Of a stretch of 50,510 nt of DNA, positions 29,700-37,225 are shown one piece after another; within the stretch, counting starts at the first letter, position 1, and each line of letters starts with the position of its first letter. The notes under the pieces were generated by a model, which had not been told where the DNA came from, did no database searches, and saw only the letters and a list, made by a program, of their open reading frames with translations. The stretch is from Parvularcula sp038745625 (GTDB lineage Bacteria; Pseudomonadota; Alphaproteobacteria; Caulobacterales; Parvularculaceae), in assembly GCA_038745625.1 (NCBI GenBank), contig JBCDLG010000010.1, positions 1 to 50,510 of the forward strand, given 5' to 3'. Both the position numbers and the translations under genes were made by a program.

Positions 29700-30094
29700 T
29701 GGCACGCCAACCCACCCGTCAGGCTCCACGCCGCCGCGAGCGCAAAAACATCGTTTCTGGCGTCGTTCACGTGAACGCCTCCTTCAACAACACCCATGTC
29801 ACCATCGCCGACGCCCAAGGCAACACGATCAGCTGGTCGACCTCGGGCCATATGGGCTTCAAAGGCTCACGGAAGTCGACGCCTTTTGCGGCGCAGATGG
29901 CCGCTGAGGACGCAGCGAAAAAAGCCATGGAGCACGGCCTTCGCTCGGTCGATGTTTTGGTGCGTGGCCCAGGCTCGGGCCGTGAGAGCGCGCTGCGGGC
30001 GCTGCAGGCTGCTGGCTTGACGGTGACGACCATCAAAGACGTCACGCCCATCCCTCACAACGGTGTGCGCCCCCGTAAACGTCGCCGCGTCTAA
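29699..30094 (+). CDS. rpsK: 30S ribosomal protein S11
   Basis: The 131-residue platform protein contains NIVSGVVHVNASFNNTHVTI, SGHMGFKGSRKSTPFAAQMA and the C-terminal TPIPHNGVRPRKRRRV. It is translationally coupled to rpsM. rpoA follows after a 60-bp spacer. Confidence 0.98.
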   Translation: MARQPTRQAPRRRERKNIVSGVVHVNASFNNTHVTIADAQGNTISWSTSGHMGFKGSRKSTPFAAQMAAEDAAKKAMEHGLRSVDVLVRGPGSGRESALRALQAAGLTVTTIKDVTPIPHNGVRPRKRRRV

Positions 30095-30154
30095 GACTCC
30101 CCTTAAAAGGTCAGGGCGCGCCTTCCGCCGAAGCGCCCGTTGGAGAACCCCTCT

Positions 30155-31171
30155 ATGCTCGAAAAGAATTGGCAAGAGTTGATCAAGCCGCAAAAGCTTG
30201 AGGTGCAGCCTGGATTTGACCCGCAGCGCAAGGCGACCATTGTCGCTCAGCCGCTGGAGCGCGGGTTTGGTCTGACCCTCGGTAACTCCCTGCGCCGCAT
30301 TCTGATGTCGTCGCTGCAGGGCGCGGCTGTCACCTCCGTCCAAATCGACGGCGTGGTGCACGAGTTCAGCTCGATCCCAGGTGTGCGCGAAGACGTCACC
30401 ATCATTATCCTGAACATCAAGCAGCTGGCTCTGCGCATGCATGCTGATGGACCGAAGCGCCTGACGCTGAAGAAGCAGGGTCCTGGCATTGTCACGGCAG
30501 CTGACATCCAAGAGACTGCTGACGTTGAGGTGCTCGATAAAGATCACGTGATCTGTACCCTCGACGAGGGCGCTGATCTGCGCATGGAACTGACCGTTCA
30601 GACTGGCAAAGGCTATGTGCCTGCTGACCGCAACCGTCCCGAAGACGCACCGATCGGTCTGATCCCAGTCGACAGCCTCTATTCGCCGGTTCGCCGGGTG
30701 TCCTACAAGGTGGAGAACACCCGTGAGGGCCAGGTTCTCGACTATGACCGCCTGATCCTCGACATCGAAACCAATGGTGCGATCAGCCCGGATGATGCGG
30801 CTGCTTACGCCGCGCGGATCCTCCAAGATCAGCTGCAGATCTTCGTCAATTTCGACGAGCCGAAGCAGGACACTGGTGCGCAGCAGGAAGAGGAGCTCCT
30901 CTTCAATGCCGCGCTCCTCAAGAAGGTCGACGAACTCGAGCTTTCTGTGCGTTCGGCGAACTGCCTTAAGAACGACAACATCGTCTACATTGGCGACCTC
31001 ATCCAAAAGACCGAAGGCGAGATGCTCCGCACACCGAACTTTGGCCGGAAGTCGCTGAACGAGATCAAGGAGGTTCTGGCCTCGCTTGGTCTGCACCTCG
31101 GTATGGACGTGCCGGACTGGCCGCCGGATAATATCGAGGAACTGGCCCGCAAGTTCGAGGATCAAAGCTAA
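30155..31171 (+). CDS. rpoA: DNA-directed RNA polymerase subunit alpha
   Basis: The 338-residue subunit starts at ATG 30155 (MLEKNWQELIKPQKLEVQ), with GGAG nine bases upstream; a TTG at 30140 overlaps that ribosome-binding site and is rejected. The N-terminal domain shows the dimerisation and assembly segment GFGLTLGNSLRRILMSSLQG. The C-terminal domain, with ELELSVRSANCLKNDNIVYI and FGRKSLNEIKEVLASLGLHL, contacts UP elements and activators. It supplies the assembly scaffold for the rpoBC products encoded earlier in the window. Confidence 0.98.
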   Translation: MLEKNWQELIKPQKLEVQPGFDPQRKATIVAQPLERGFGLTLGNSLRRILMSSLQGAAVTSVQIDGVVHEFSSIPGVREDVTIIILNIKQLALRMHADGPKRLTLKKQGPGIVTAADIQETADVEVLDKDHVICTLDEGADLRMELTVQTGKGYVPADRNRPEDAPIGLIPVDSLYSPVRRVSYKVENTREGQVLDYDRLILDIETNGAISPDDAAAYAARILQDQLQIFVNFDEPKQDTGAQQEEELLFNAALLKKVDELELSVRSANCLKNDNIVYIGDLIQKTEGEMLRTPNFGRKSLNEIKEVLASLGLHLGMDVPDWPPDNIEELARKFEDQS

Positions 31172-31179
31172 GATCCGCT

Positions 31180-31200
31180 GCCCACGGCAGGGCCGTGGGC
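31180..31200 (+). promoter_or_regulatory. hairpin in the rpoA-rplQ spacer
   Basis: GCCCACGGC (31180-31188) pairs perfectly with GCCGTGGGC (31192-31200) around a three-base loop, nine bases after the rpoA stop and without a T run. A second small stem, TCCGGC/GCCGGA, lies just before the rplQ ribosome-binding site. Such stems could mark processing or 3'-end protection in the 162-bp spacer. No gene is seen there. Confidence 0.5.
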
Positions 31201-31333
31201 TCCAACTCCCGCCTTCGAAAGGTCATCAAGATCTGGAGATAGGCACCACGGTCTCCGCCGGCGCTTTGCCGTGTTGAACGTGCTAAAGAAGAACCAAACC
31301 ATCCGGCGCTGCCGGAGTAGTGGAGAGTGAACC

Positions 31334-31753
31334 ATGCGCCACGGCGTTGCGCACCGCAAACTGAACCGCACGGCGAGCCACCGGAAGGCGATGTTCGCCA
31401 ATATGGCGGCGTCGCTCATCAAACACGAGCAGATCGTCACCACCCTGCCGAAAGCCAAAGAGCTGAAGCCGATCGCTGACAAGCTGATCACGCTGGCGAA
31501 AAAGGGTGACCTGCATGCTCGCCGTCAAGCGATCTCGAAGATCCGTGATGTCGAGATGGTCGGCAAGCTCTTTGAGACGCTTGGCCCACGCTACAAGGAC
31601 CGCAATGGCGGCTACACCCGCGTGATGAAAGCGGGCTTCCGTTTCGGCGACAACGCTCCGCGTGCGGTCATTGAGTTCGTCGACCGCGACGAGACGGCCA
31701 AGGGCCAGGATTCTGGTCCAACGATGCAGCTCGTCGACGCTGATGCCGAATAA
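31334..31753 (+). CDS. rplQ: 50S ribosomal protein L17
   Basis: The 139-residue protein, usual last gene of the alpha operon, begins MRHGVAHRKLNRTASHRKAM and contains FANMAASLIKHEQIVTTLPK. The last 20 residues are an acidic tail. GGAGAG precedes the ATG. A terminator follows whose sequence is shared with the 3' end of the convergent glycosyltransferase gene. Confidence 0.98.
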   Translation: MRHGVAHRKLNRTASHRKAMFANMAASLIKHEQIVTTLPKAKELKPIADKLITLAKKGDLHARRQAISKIRDVEMVGKLFETLGPRYKDRNGGYTRVMKAGFRFGDNAPRAVIEFVDRDETAKGQDSGPTMQLVDADAE

Positions 31754-31771
31754 GATCAGACATCTGATCGG

Positions 31772-33010
31772 TTAAAGAGGCCGCCCCGTGGGGCGGCTTT
31801 TTTGTTTCCCGTCCTCAGAAAGGGAGGCCCTGAAGAGTTCTTCAAGCCGTGCTGCCAAGAGCCGGATATCATGCCTCTCCTCGATCCGCTTACGCCCTTC
31901 TTGTCCGAGCCGTGACAGCTGGACCGGCGAGGCCATCATCACATCACGGATGGCTTCACGAAGATGATCCACCGACGATGCGGGGACGATCCACCCGCAA
32001 CCGCTATCCAACAGCTCAGGAATGCCGGCGATATAGGTCGATAGGGCTGGCCGTCCCAGGGCGAGCGACTCCATGATAACGATCGGCAGCCCTTCGGCAA
32101 AGCTTGGTAGCAAGAGCGCTCTGGCTTTCCGAAGACGCGCCAGTACTTCGCGATTGGCCATCCATCCCGTGAGCTCGATATGGCCAGCCAGACCAAGGCG
32201 TTCGATCTCTGACTCGATCAGGGGACGGCTTTCACCGTCGCCCACCAGTACGACTTTCAGCTCGGGAAACTCGGACACCAAAGGCGCAATCGCATCAGGG
32301 ATAAGCGCTTGGCCTTTTTGCGGGCACAATCGTCCCACACAGATCAGCTCGCTGGCGTTGGCTGGAACATCGCTGGGTTCGAACTCGGAGAGATTGAGAC
32401 CGCAGCGCGCAACGTGCACCTTGTCGCGGTGCTCAATGCCCGACCAACGAATGATCTGCATACGCGCGTAATGCGTGATCGCGATTGCAAACGCGGCATG
32501 CTCGACCTTCAAGTCATAGCAGTGCTGCTCGGGCGCCACGAATTCATCAGGGCCATGGGCGGTGAAGCTATAGGACGGGCCACCCATCAGCCGCGACAGC
32601 ATCGCCACTGCTGGCGCATTGGTGCTAAAATGGCAATGAAGATGGGCCACGCGCTCCTTGGCGCAGCGCTGTTTGAGATGGGTAGCCTCCAGAAGGTAGG
32701 CCACAGGGCGGACGAAATCGCCTGATCCCTTCATCAGCTCAAAGAGTGCCTTGCCAGCACGCAAAACGCCGCCTGGGTTGCTCGCCAGCTCTTTGAGAAA
32801 GCTCGTGATCAGTCGGTTCGCGTCGCCGGTAAGAAGATACTCGGTCTTTTCTTGCTCAGCCTGGTCCCGCGGGTCGACCAGGTCTTGCGTCCACCGGCGC
32901 ACTGCGAAGCGCTTGACCTCGACGCCGCGCGCTTCGAGCGCTTCGATCTCCCGGCGGATGAACGTGCCGCTTGTGACAGGATAGGTGTTAAGCAGATAGC
33001 CAACCTTCAT
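31772..33010 (-). CDS. family 4 glycosyltransferase, exopolysaccharide type
   Basis: The 412-residue product starts at ATG 33010 (MKVGYLLNTYPVTSGTFIRR), with GGAGAG upstream; an upstream in-frame ATG at 33043 lies inside the preceding gene. The GT-B fold is clear: HCHFSTNAPAVAML and SFTAHGPDEFVAP in the acceptor half, then CVGRLCPQKGQ, GDGESRPLIE and the EX7E motif in SFAEGLPIVIMESLALGRPA, which binds the sugar nucleotide. Such enzymes build exopolysaccharide or lipid-linked oligosaccharides. Its start overlaps the stop of the GT2 gene upstream as ATGA, so the two form an operon. Its last eleven codons encode the rplQ terminator in antisense. Confidence 0.88.
   Translation of the reverse strand: MKVGYLLNTYPVTSGTFIRREIEALEARGVEVKRFAVRRWTQDLVDPRDQAEQEKTEYLLTGDANRLITSFLKELASNPGGVLRAGKALFELMKGSGDFVRPVAYLLEATHLKQRCAKERVAHLHCHFSTNAPAVAMLSRLMGGPSYSFTAHGPDEFVAPEQHCYDLKVEHAAFAIAITHYARMQIIRWSGIEHRDKVHVARCGLNLSEFEPSDVPANASELICVGRLCPQKGQALIPDAIAPLVSEFPELKVVLVGDGESRPLIESEIERLGLAGHIELTGWMANREVLARLRKARALLLPSFAEGLPIVIMESLALGRPALSTYIAGIPELLDSGCGWIVPASSVDHLREAIRDVMMASPVQLSRLGQEGRKRIEERHDIRLLAARLEELFRASLSEDGKQKSRPTGRPL
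31776..31804 (+). terminator. intrinsic terminator after rplQ
   Basis: GCCGCCCC (31780-31787) pairs with GGGGCGGC (31790-31797) and is followed by TTTTTT. The hairpin lies entirely within the coding end of the convergent glycosyltransferase gene (31772-33010). Confidence 0.9.
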
Positions 33011-34197
33011 GATTGCTCTCCGTCCCGCGGTGTGCGCGTCCACTGCCGCGAGCTCTCTCGTGCCGACTTACCGTAGACCCCAATTTTGAATGCTAGGAAC
33101 GAGACGAGGGCAGAGAGTTCTGAGACGGGAAGAACGCCGCGACCGCGGCCTAGCCAAGCGACGCCGATGGCGAGCGTGAAGAGAGCCGCTGCGAGAGCTG
33201 CGATCAGGAGACCTGTCCACGCCCCCAAAACAGCCAGAAGTGTACCGCTAACGACGCCAGCAAAGAGCAGGACAGCGAACAGCGATAAGGGCGGAACCAA
33301 TACGTTGAGCGCGAGGGCAAGCCGCCAAAACTGTGGCGGCACAAGAGAGCCCCTAATCAATCGGCCGATCCGCTGACGGATAATTCCGACCGAACCATGC
33401 TCCCATCGTGCTCTTTGCACCCGCGCGGCATCTTCGCTTTCAGGAAAGGTGCTGCTGACAACATACTCAGGCGCAAAACGAACGCGCTGTCCTTCTGCGG
33501 CGAGGGTGATGGTGAGGGCCAGGTCTTCGACAATCTCACCGGAGCCCAGCGCCAGGTTCTCCGCGACGGCCCATGGAAACGCCGCGCCAGCGCCCACCAA
33601 ACGCGTAGCGCCCGCCAACCTCGCAAGTCCGCGCATACGAACATCATTGATCAACAGCCAAGCGAAACTGGCGACCGAGCGGGAGGGCGGAGCATTCTCC
33701 TCCGCATGCATCATGTAGAGTGCTTGCGCGGGATCACCGAGGGCCGCCGCTTGAGCGCAAACATGTTGGACCAAGCCATCGCTGTGAAGGCAATCCGCAT
33801 CAGTAAACAGCACCACAGCAGGCGGGTTCTCCCGCAGATGATCGAGTCCGAACTGCAACGCATAGCCCTTGCCCCGGCGCGCAGGATCCTGCCGTACAAG
33901 CACCTCAGCACCCTCGGCGCGTGCCACATCGGCGGTGTCATCTTCACAATTGTCAGCAACGATGATCAGCCGATCTTGTGGCCGCAATTGTGCCTGAACG
34001 TCCTTGATCGTCGGGATGAGGCCATTGCCTTCATTGTGCGCGGGGATGACCACCGCGATCGGCCCTGGCTCGGGGTTCTGGCTCTCATGCGGCTTGAGCC
34101 CAAAGGAGGCGAGCACCTCGGCGCTAAGCCAGATGCTCAAAACCAGCAAAAGAGCGGCAAAGCCGAGTTGCAGAGTCGCTAGGATGGCGATGATCAT
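33007..34197 (-). CDS. processive-type family 2 glycosyltransferase, integral membrane
   Basis: The 396-residue product has an N-terminal membrane helix (MIIAILATLQLGFAALLLVL). A GT-A domain follows, with VVIPAHNEG, VADNCEDDTAD, the metal-binding FTDADCLHSD, the acidic GEIVEDLALT and QRARWEHG, a form of the QxxRW motif of processive synthases. Two or more membrane helices follow near the C-terminus. These features fit a polysaccharide synthase or polyprenyl-linked glycosyltransferase at the inner membrane. It is translationally coupled to the GT4 gene downstream. Sugar specificity cannot be read from the sequence. Confidence 0.88.
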   Translation of the reverse strand: MIIAILATLQLGFAALLLVLSIWLSAEVLASFGLKPHESQNPEPGPIAVVIPAHNEGNGLIPTIKDVQAQLRPQDRLIIVADNCEDDTADVARAEGAEVLVRQDPARRGKGYALQFGLDHLRENPPAVVLFTDADCLHSDGLVQHVCAQAAALGDPAQALYMMHAEENAPPSRSVASFAWLLINDVRMRGLARLAGATRLVGAGAAFPWAVAENLALGSGEIVEDLALTITLAAEGQRVRFAPEYVVSSTFPESEDAARVQRARWEHGSVGIIRQRIGRLIRGSLVPPQFWRLALALNVLVPPLSLFAVLLFAGVVSGTLLAVLGAWTGLLIAALAAALFTLAIGVAWLGRGRGVLPVSELSALVSFLAFKIGVYGKSARESSRQWTRTPRDGEQS

Positions 34198-34227
34198 CGC
34201 GGCCCTGTCCTCCTGATCATAAAAGAT

Positions 34228-34255
34228 CTAGCGCCACTCCCTTGGCGGCTAGCGC
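34228..34255. repeat. CTAGCGC direct repeat with imperfect inverted repeat in the GT2-degP gap
   Basis: In the 100-bp divergent gap CTAGCGC occurs at 34228-34234 and again at 34249-34255, 21 bp apart. CTAGCGCC (34228-34235) can also pair with GGCGGCTAG (34244-34252) with one bulge. The position between divergent genes suits an operator, but no regulator is implied by the sequence. Confidence 0.35.
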
Positions 34256-34297
34256 TCAGAACCTCTAGGTACAACGTCCATGCTAAGGGTTGGTTTC

Positions 34298-35698
34298 ATG
34301 TCGCGATCTCACATTGTCCTGTGTTTTTTGGCTGTCGCGGCCAGTCTCGCCCCCGCGGCTGCGCAGTCGCTCCAGCCGCGGAGCGATCTCGAGCTGCGGG
34401 CGACCTATGCGCCGGTGGTCGAGGCGACCGCCCCTGCTGTGGTGAATATCTACACCCGCCGCACCGTGAGGACGCGGTCCCGGAGCCTGTTTGATGATCC
34501 CTTTTTTCGCCAGTTCTTTGGCGATGTCGCCCCTGGCCCGACCAGGGAGCGGGTGCAGTCCTCGCTCGGCTCGGGCGTGATCGTCGATGCGGATGGGGTG
34601 ATCGTCACCAACAACCATGTGATCGAGAATATGGACGAAATCCGCGTCGTCCTTGCCGATCGCCGTGAGTATGAGGCGGAGGTGTTGCTCACCGATCCGC
34701 AGACGGACCTCGCGATTTTGCGGATCGAAGCTGATGAGCCACTTCCGGCGCTCCGTTTTGCTGACAGTGATGAGGCGTTGGTCGGTGACATTGTGCTGGC
34801 CATCGGCAACCCGTTCGGCGTCGGGCAGACCGTGACCTCAGGCATCGTATCGGCGCTCAGCCGCACCAATGTGTCAGTCTCCGACTTCCAGTTCTTCATC
34901 CAGACCGATGCCGCGATCAATCCAGGCAACTCGGGCGGAGCGCTGGTCGATGTCGACGGCGACCTTCTCGGTGTGAACACAGCGATTTACTCCCGGTCCG
35001 GAGGATCGAACGGTATCGGTTTCGCTATCCCGGGCAATCTGGTGAAGCGCGTTGTCTCTTCGGCCGTCGGGGGCGATACCACCGTGCGGCGGCCGTGGCT
35101 TGGCGTGATCGGCTCTGACGTTGACGCGCGGATTGCGTCAGCGATCGGGCTCGATCGTCCGATGGGCGCGCTCATCAGTCAGATTTATCCTGGCGGCCCC
35201 GCCGATCGGGCAGGCCTCAGGGAAAGCGATGTGATCCTCGCGATCGATGGTCAGGATGTGATGAGCGGCGAGGCGCTCCGCTACCGCCCCGCTACGGGTG
35301 AAGAGGGCGATAGGGTGGAACTGCGCTATCTGCGCGAAGGGGAGGAGCGGACCGCACGCGCACGGCTCGCTTATCCGCCAGAAACACCGGGCAAGGATGA
35401 AACCCTGCTTGAGGGTGAGCACCAGTTCTCCGGGGCAACCATCGCCAACTTATCGCCTGCTTTGGCTGAAGAGCTCGGACGCAGTCCCTTCGACGAAGGT
35501 GTTGTGATCTTGAGCGTCCAGCGTAACAGCATCGCCAGTCGTTATCGTCTGCGGCCTGGGACGATCATCATCGCGGTTGATGACCGTGAAACCGACAGCG
35601 TCGACGATGTCGAACGGGCCTTGCGCGTCGGCGCTCTTGAGTCCGTGACTCTCAAAAATGATCGTGGCCAGACAGCGCGCTATAGGCTGACGCGATAG
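34298..35698 (+). CDS. periplasmic Deg/HtrA-family serine protease with two PDZ domains
   Basis: Started at ATG 34298 (AAGGG eight bases upstream), the product is 466 residues with signal peptide MSRSHIVLCFLAVAASLAPA ahead of AAAQ. An in-frame ATG at 34280 would add six residues. The trypsin-like domain shows the triad H107 (VTNNHVIEN), D137 (PQTDLAILR) and S212 (NPGNSGGALV). PDZ1 lies around residues 255-345 (GALISQIYPGGPADRAGLRE) and a more diverged PDZ2 follows (VVILSVQRNSIASRYRLRPG). It degrades or chaperones misfolded envelope proteins; it could be named degP or degQ. A Deg protease near rplQ is a common alphaproteobacterial arrangement. The stop lies inside the 3' end of the convergent gene. 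Confidence 0.93.
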   Translation: MSRSHIVLCFLAVAASLAPAAAQSLQPRSDLELRATYAPVVEATAPAVVNIYTRRTVRTRSRSLFDDPFFRQFFGDVAPGPTRERVQSSLGSGVIVDADGVIVTNNHVIENMDEIRVVLADRREYEAEVLLTDPQTDLAILRIEADEPLPALRFADSDEALVGDIVLAIGNPFGVGQTVTSGIVSALSRTNVSVSDFQFFIQTDAAINPGNSGGALVDVDGDLLGVNTAIYSRSGGSNGIGFAIPGNLVKRVVSSAVGGDTTVRRPWLGVIGSDVDARIASAIGLDRPMGALISQIYPGGPADRAGLRESDVILAIDGQDVMSGEALRYRPATGEEGDRVELRYLREGEERTARARLAYPPETPGKDETLLEGEHQFSGATIANLSPALAEELGRSPFDEGVVILSVQRNSIASRYRLRPGTIIIAVDDRETDSVDDVERALRVGALESVTLKNDRGQTARYRLTR

Positions 35699-36741
35699 TC
35701 CGGTGCAAGAGCGCCCGGTGTCAGCAATAGGCGGTTAGGAAGAGGGAACTCAATATCGCGCTTGAGGCGCACTTGCGAGGCCCATTTGTTCATGATGGCG
35801 ATGTCCTCGCCAAATATGGCTTGGATATTGGCCGCTTCCTCTTCGCGCGCATCGGCGTTGAAGCGTTGATCAGCGATTTTGGCATTGGTTTCGAAGACAT
35901 CGCTTGCGACGACGGCTCCAATCGAGCTTTCGTCAGCATCCACGTGAAAGTGATGGCAGAGTTTGTTCAGTGTTGCGCCTTTGTGCTCGAGGAATTCTCG
36001 ATCGGTGAGGGTGACCACTTGGTCAGGATAGCGTTCAATGAGATTGGAGAAGAGCTCCATCTGCGCGCGCCAGACCAGGGTCGCCATTTGCAGGTCCGTA
36101 AAGGCGATCGCCTGGCGGGCGGGAAAGTGATCAAGTCCGAACGCATCCATCGAGAAGACGTTATACAACGTCCGAACGAAACCTCGGCAGGCCTCGCCCT
36201 TCTTGACAACCGAAACCAGAAAATCGACCAGTGATGACGTGATGATGACCGCGCGGTGCCCAAGCTCCAACACCTCCTCTAGAAGGTTGTTCGCAGCATT
36301 TGTCGGCTTCAGGATGATAGGGCGATGGTCGGGTGTTCGCGACAAGAGCGGGATGATGCGATCAAAGAGCATCTGGTAGCGCGCTTTCCCCTTTTCACTT
36401 TGGGAGAGCATCCGCTTGGCGTTGGCCAATCCCATCAAGATGTCAGGTTCCCTCAAGACATGACACGACGCGGTCGCGTTCATTGCTGCTGTGAGCAATG
36501 TTGAACAGCAGTAGGATGAATGAAAAATCCACCGCGGCTCGGAAGGGGCGCTGACGAGCGGCACCTCGCAAATCGAGCGCTGCGTAAACTGAAATTCTGT
36601 ATTCAGAAAACGTTGATCTAGAAAGGGCGCGGCCTTCAGGTCATCGATGTTGGTCTTGATAAAGTAAAGCGTTTCATAGTCGTTGGCCAATCGGGCCGGA
36701 AACCACTCCGATTCATCAAAGATGGTCGTCGGTGTCGTCAT
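35680..36741 (-). CDS. sulfotransferase-like P-loop protein
   Basis: With start ATG 36741 the product is 353 residues. A TTG at 36792 would add 17 but places GGGGAG too close to the start. The segment WIFHSSYCCSTLLTAAM resembles the 5' phosphosulfate-binding loop of a divergent sulfotransferase group (strand, HSxxCxSTLL, helix), followed by VLREPDIL, IILKPTNAANNL and a coordinated LTDREFLEHKGATLNKLCHHF near the C-terminus. The family is poorly characterised, so sulfation of a glycan or peptide is inference. It overlaps degP by 19 bp tail to tail. It is preceded by an AT-rich 350-bp gap. Confidence 0.65.
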   Translation of the reverse strand: MTTPTTIFDESEWFPARLANDYETLYFIKTNIDDLKAAPFLDQRFLNTEFQFTQRSICEVPLVSAPSEPRWIFHSSYCCSTLLTAAMNATASCHVLREPDILMGLANAKRMLSQSEKGKARYQMLFDRIIPLLSRTPDHRPIILKPTNAANNLLEEVLELGHRAVIITSSLVDFLVSVVKKGEACRGFVRTLYNVFSMDAFGLDHFPARQAIAFTDLQMATLVWRAQMELFSNLIERYPDQVVTLTDREFLEHKGATLNKLCHHFHVDADESSIGAVVASDVFETNAKIADQRFNADAREEEAANIQAIFGEDIAIMNKWASQVRLKRDIEFPLPNRLLLTPGALAPDYRVSL

Positions 36742-36830
36742 CTTATGTGCCCAAATCCGAAAAGAGAGGCGGAGGAGGCAGACGGCCCGCAACGCTCCCC
36801 TTAACTACACCTGTAATCTGTGCTATTTGA

Positions 36831-36845
36831 TATCGAAAATCGATA
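36831..36845. repeat. perfect inverted repeat in the 353-bp gap 36742-37094
   Basis: TATCGA (36831-36836), AAA, TCGATA (36840-36845) is a perfect 6-bp inverted repeat in an AT-rich patch unlike its GC-rich surroundings, about 90 bp upstream of the sulfotransferase-like start. It could be a repressor operator. The rest of the gap contains no supported gene; it must hold the promoters for the divergent genes, which I cannot place with confidence. Confidence 0.4.
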
Positions 36846-37094
36846 CAAATTAGCAAATGGTCAGGCTTCATGCGCGGTGGGGTTGGGCCGAAGGGCCGGA
36901 CGCGAATGGGAGGCGCTGGGGGGCATGATTCGTTCGGGGTATCGGCGCTTAGCGATCAGCGTAAGGCGCCTTGGCGGTTCTGTAACACCGTAGGCAGCGA
37001 GTTTCCCCAATCGACGGTCGTCCTCAACCCCGTTCGTTCGCCAGGCCTTTTTTCGGCCTTCTCCTTCGCATAAACTGTCCACCGGAGAGGCTTC

Positions 37095-37220
37095 ATGCGG
37101 TTTGCGATCTTTCTTTTGACCCTCGTTGTTCTCTCCTTGGCGGTTCTCTACGTTTTGGGGGATCGGCGGCAGCCGCAGTCGGTACCGATCACGCAGGAGG
37201 TCGAGCTCGGCGCTCGATAA
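37095..37220 (+). CDS. 41-residue single-span membrane peptide
   Basis: An ATG at 37095 with GGAGAGG ideally spaced (37084-37090) opens a 41-codon frame. It starts with a hydrophobic helix (MRFAIFLLTLVVLSLAVLYV) followed by a polar, proline-containing tail (LGDRRQPQSVPITQEVELGA) and Arg. It predicts an inner-membrane peptide with the charged tail in the periplasm or cytoplasm. The stop is five bases before the next gene's ATG, and the stop codon itself (TAAGGG) provides that gene's ribosome-binding site, so the two are probably coupled. Function is unknown. Confidence 0.7.
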   Translation: MRFAIFLLTLVVLSLAVLYVLGDRRQPQSVPITQEVELGAR

Positions 37221-37225
37221 GGGAT

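Noticed and set aside
36861..37082. Short frames in the 36742-37094 gap
   Set aside because: No ribosome-binding site, no domain, and composition unlike neighbouring coding sequence; treated as regulatory gap.
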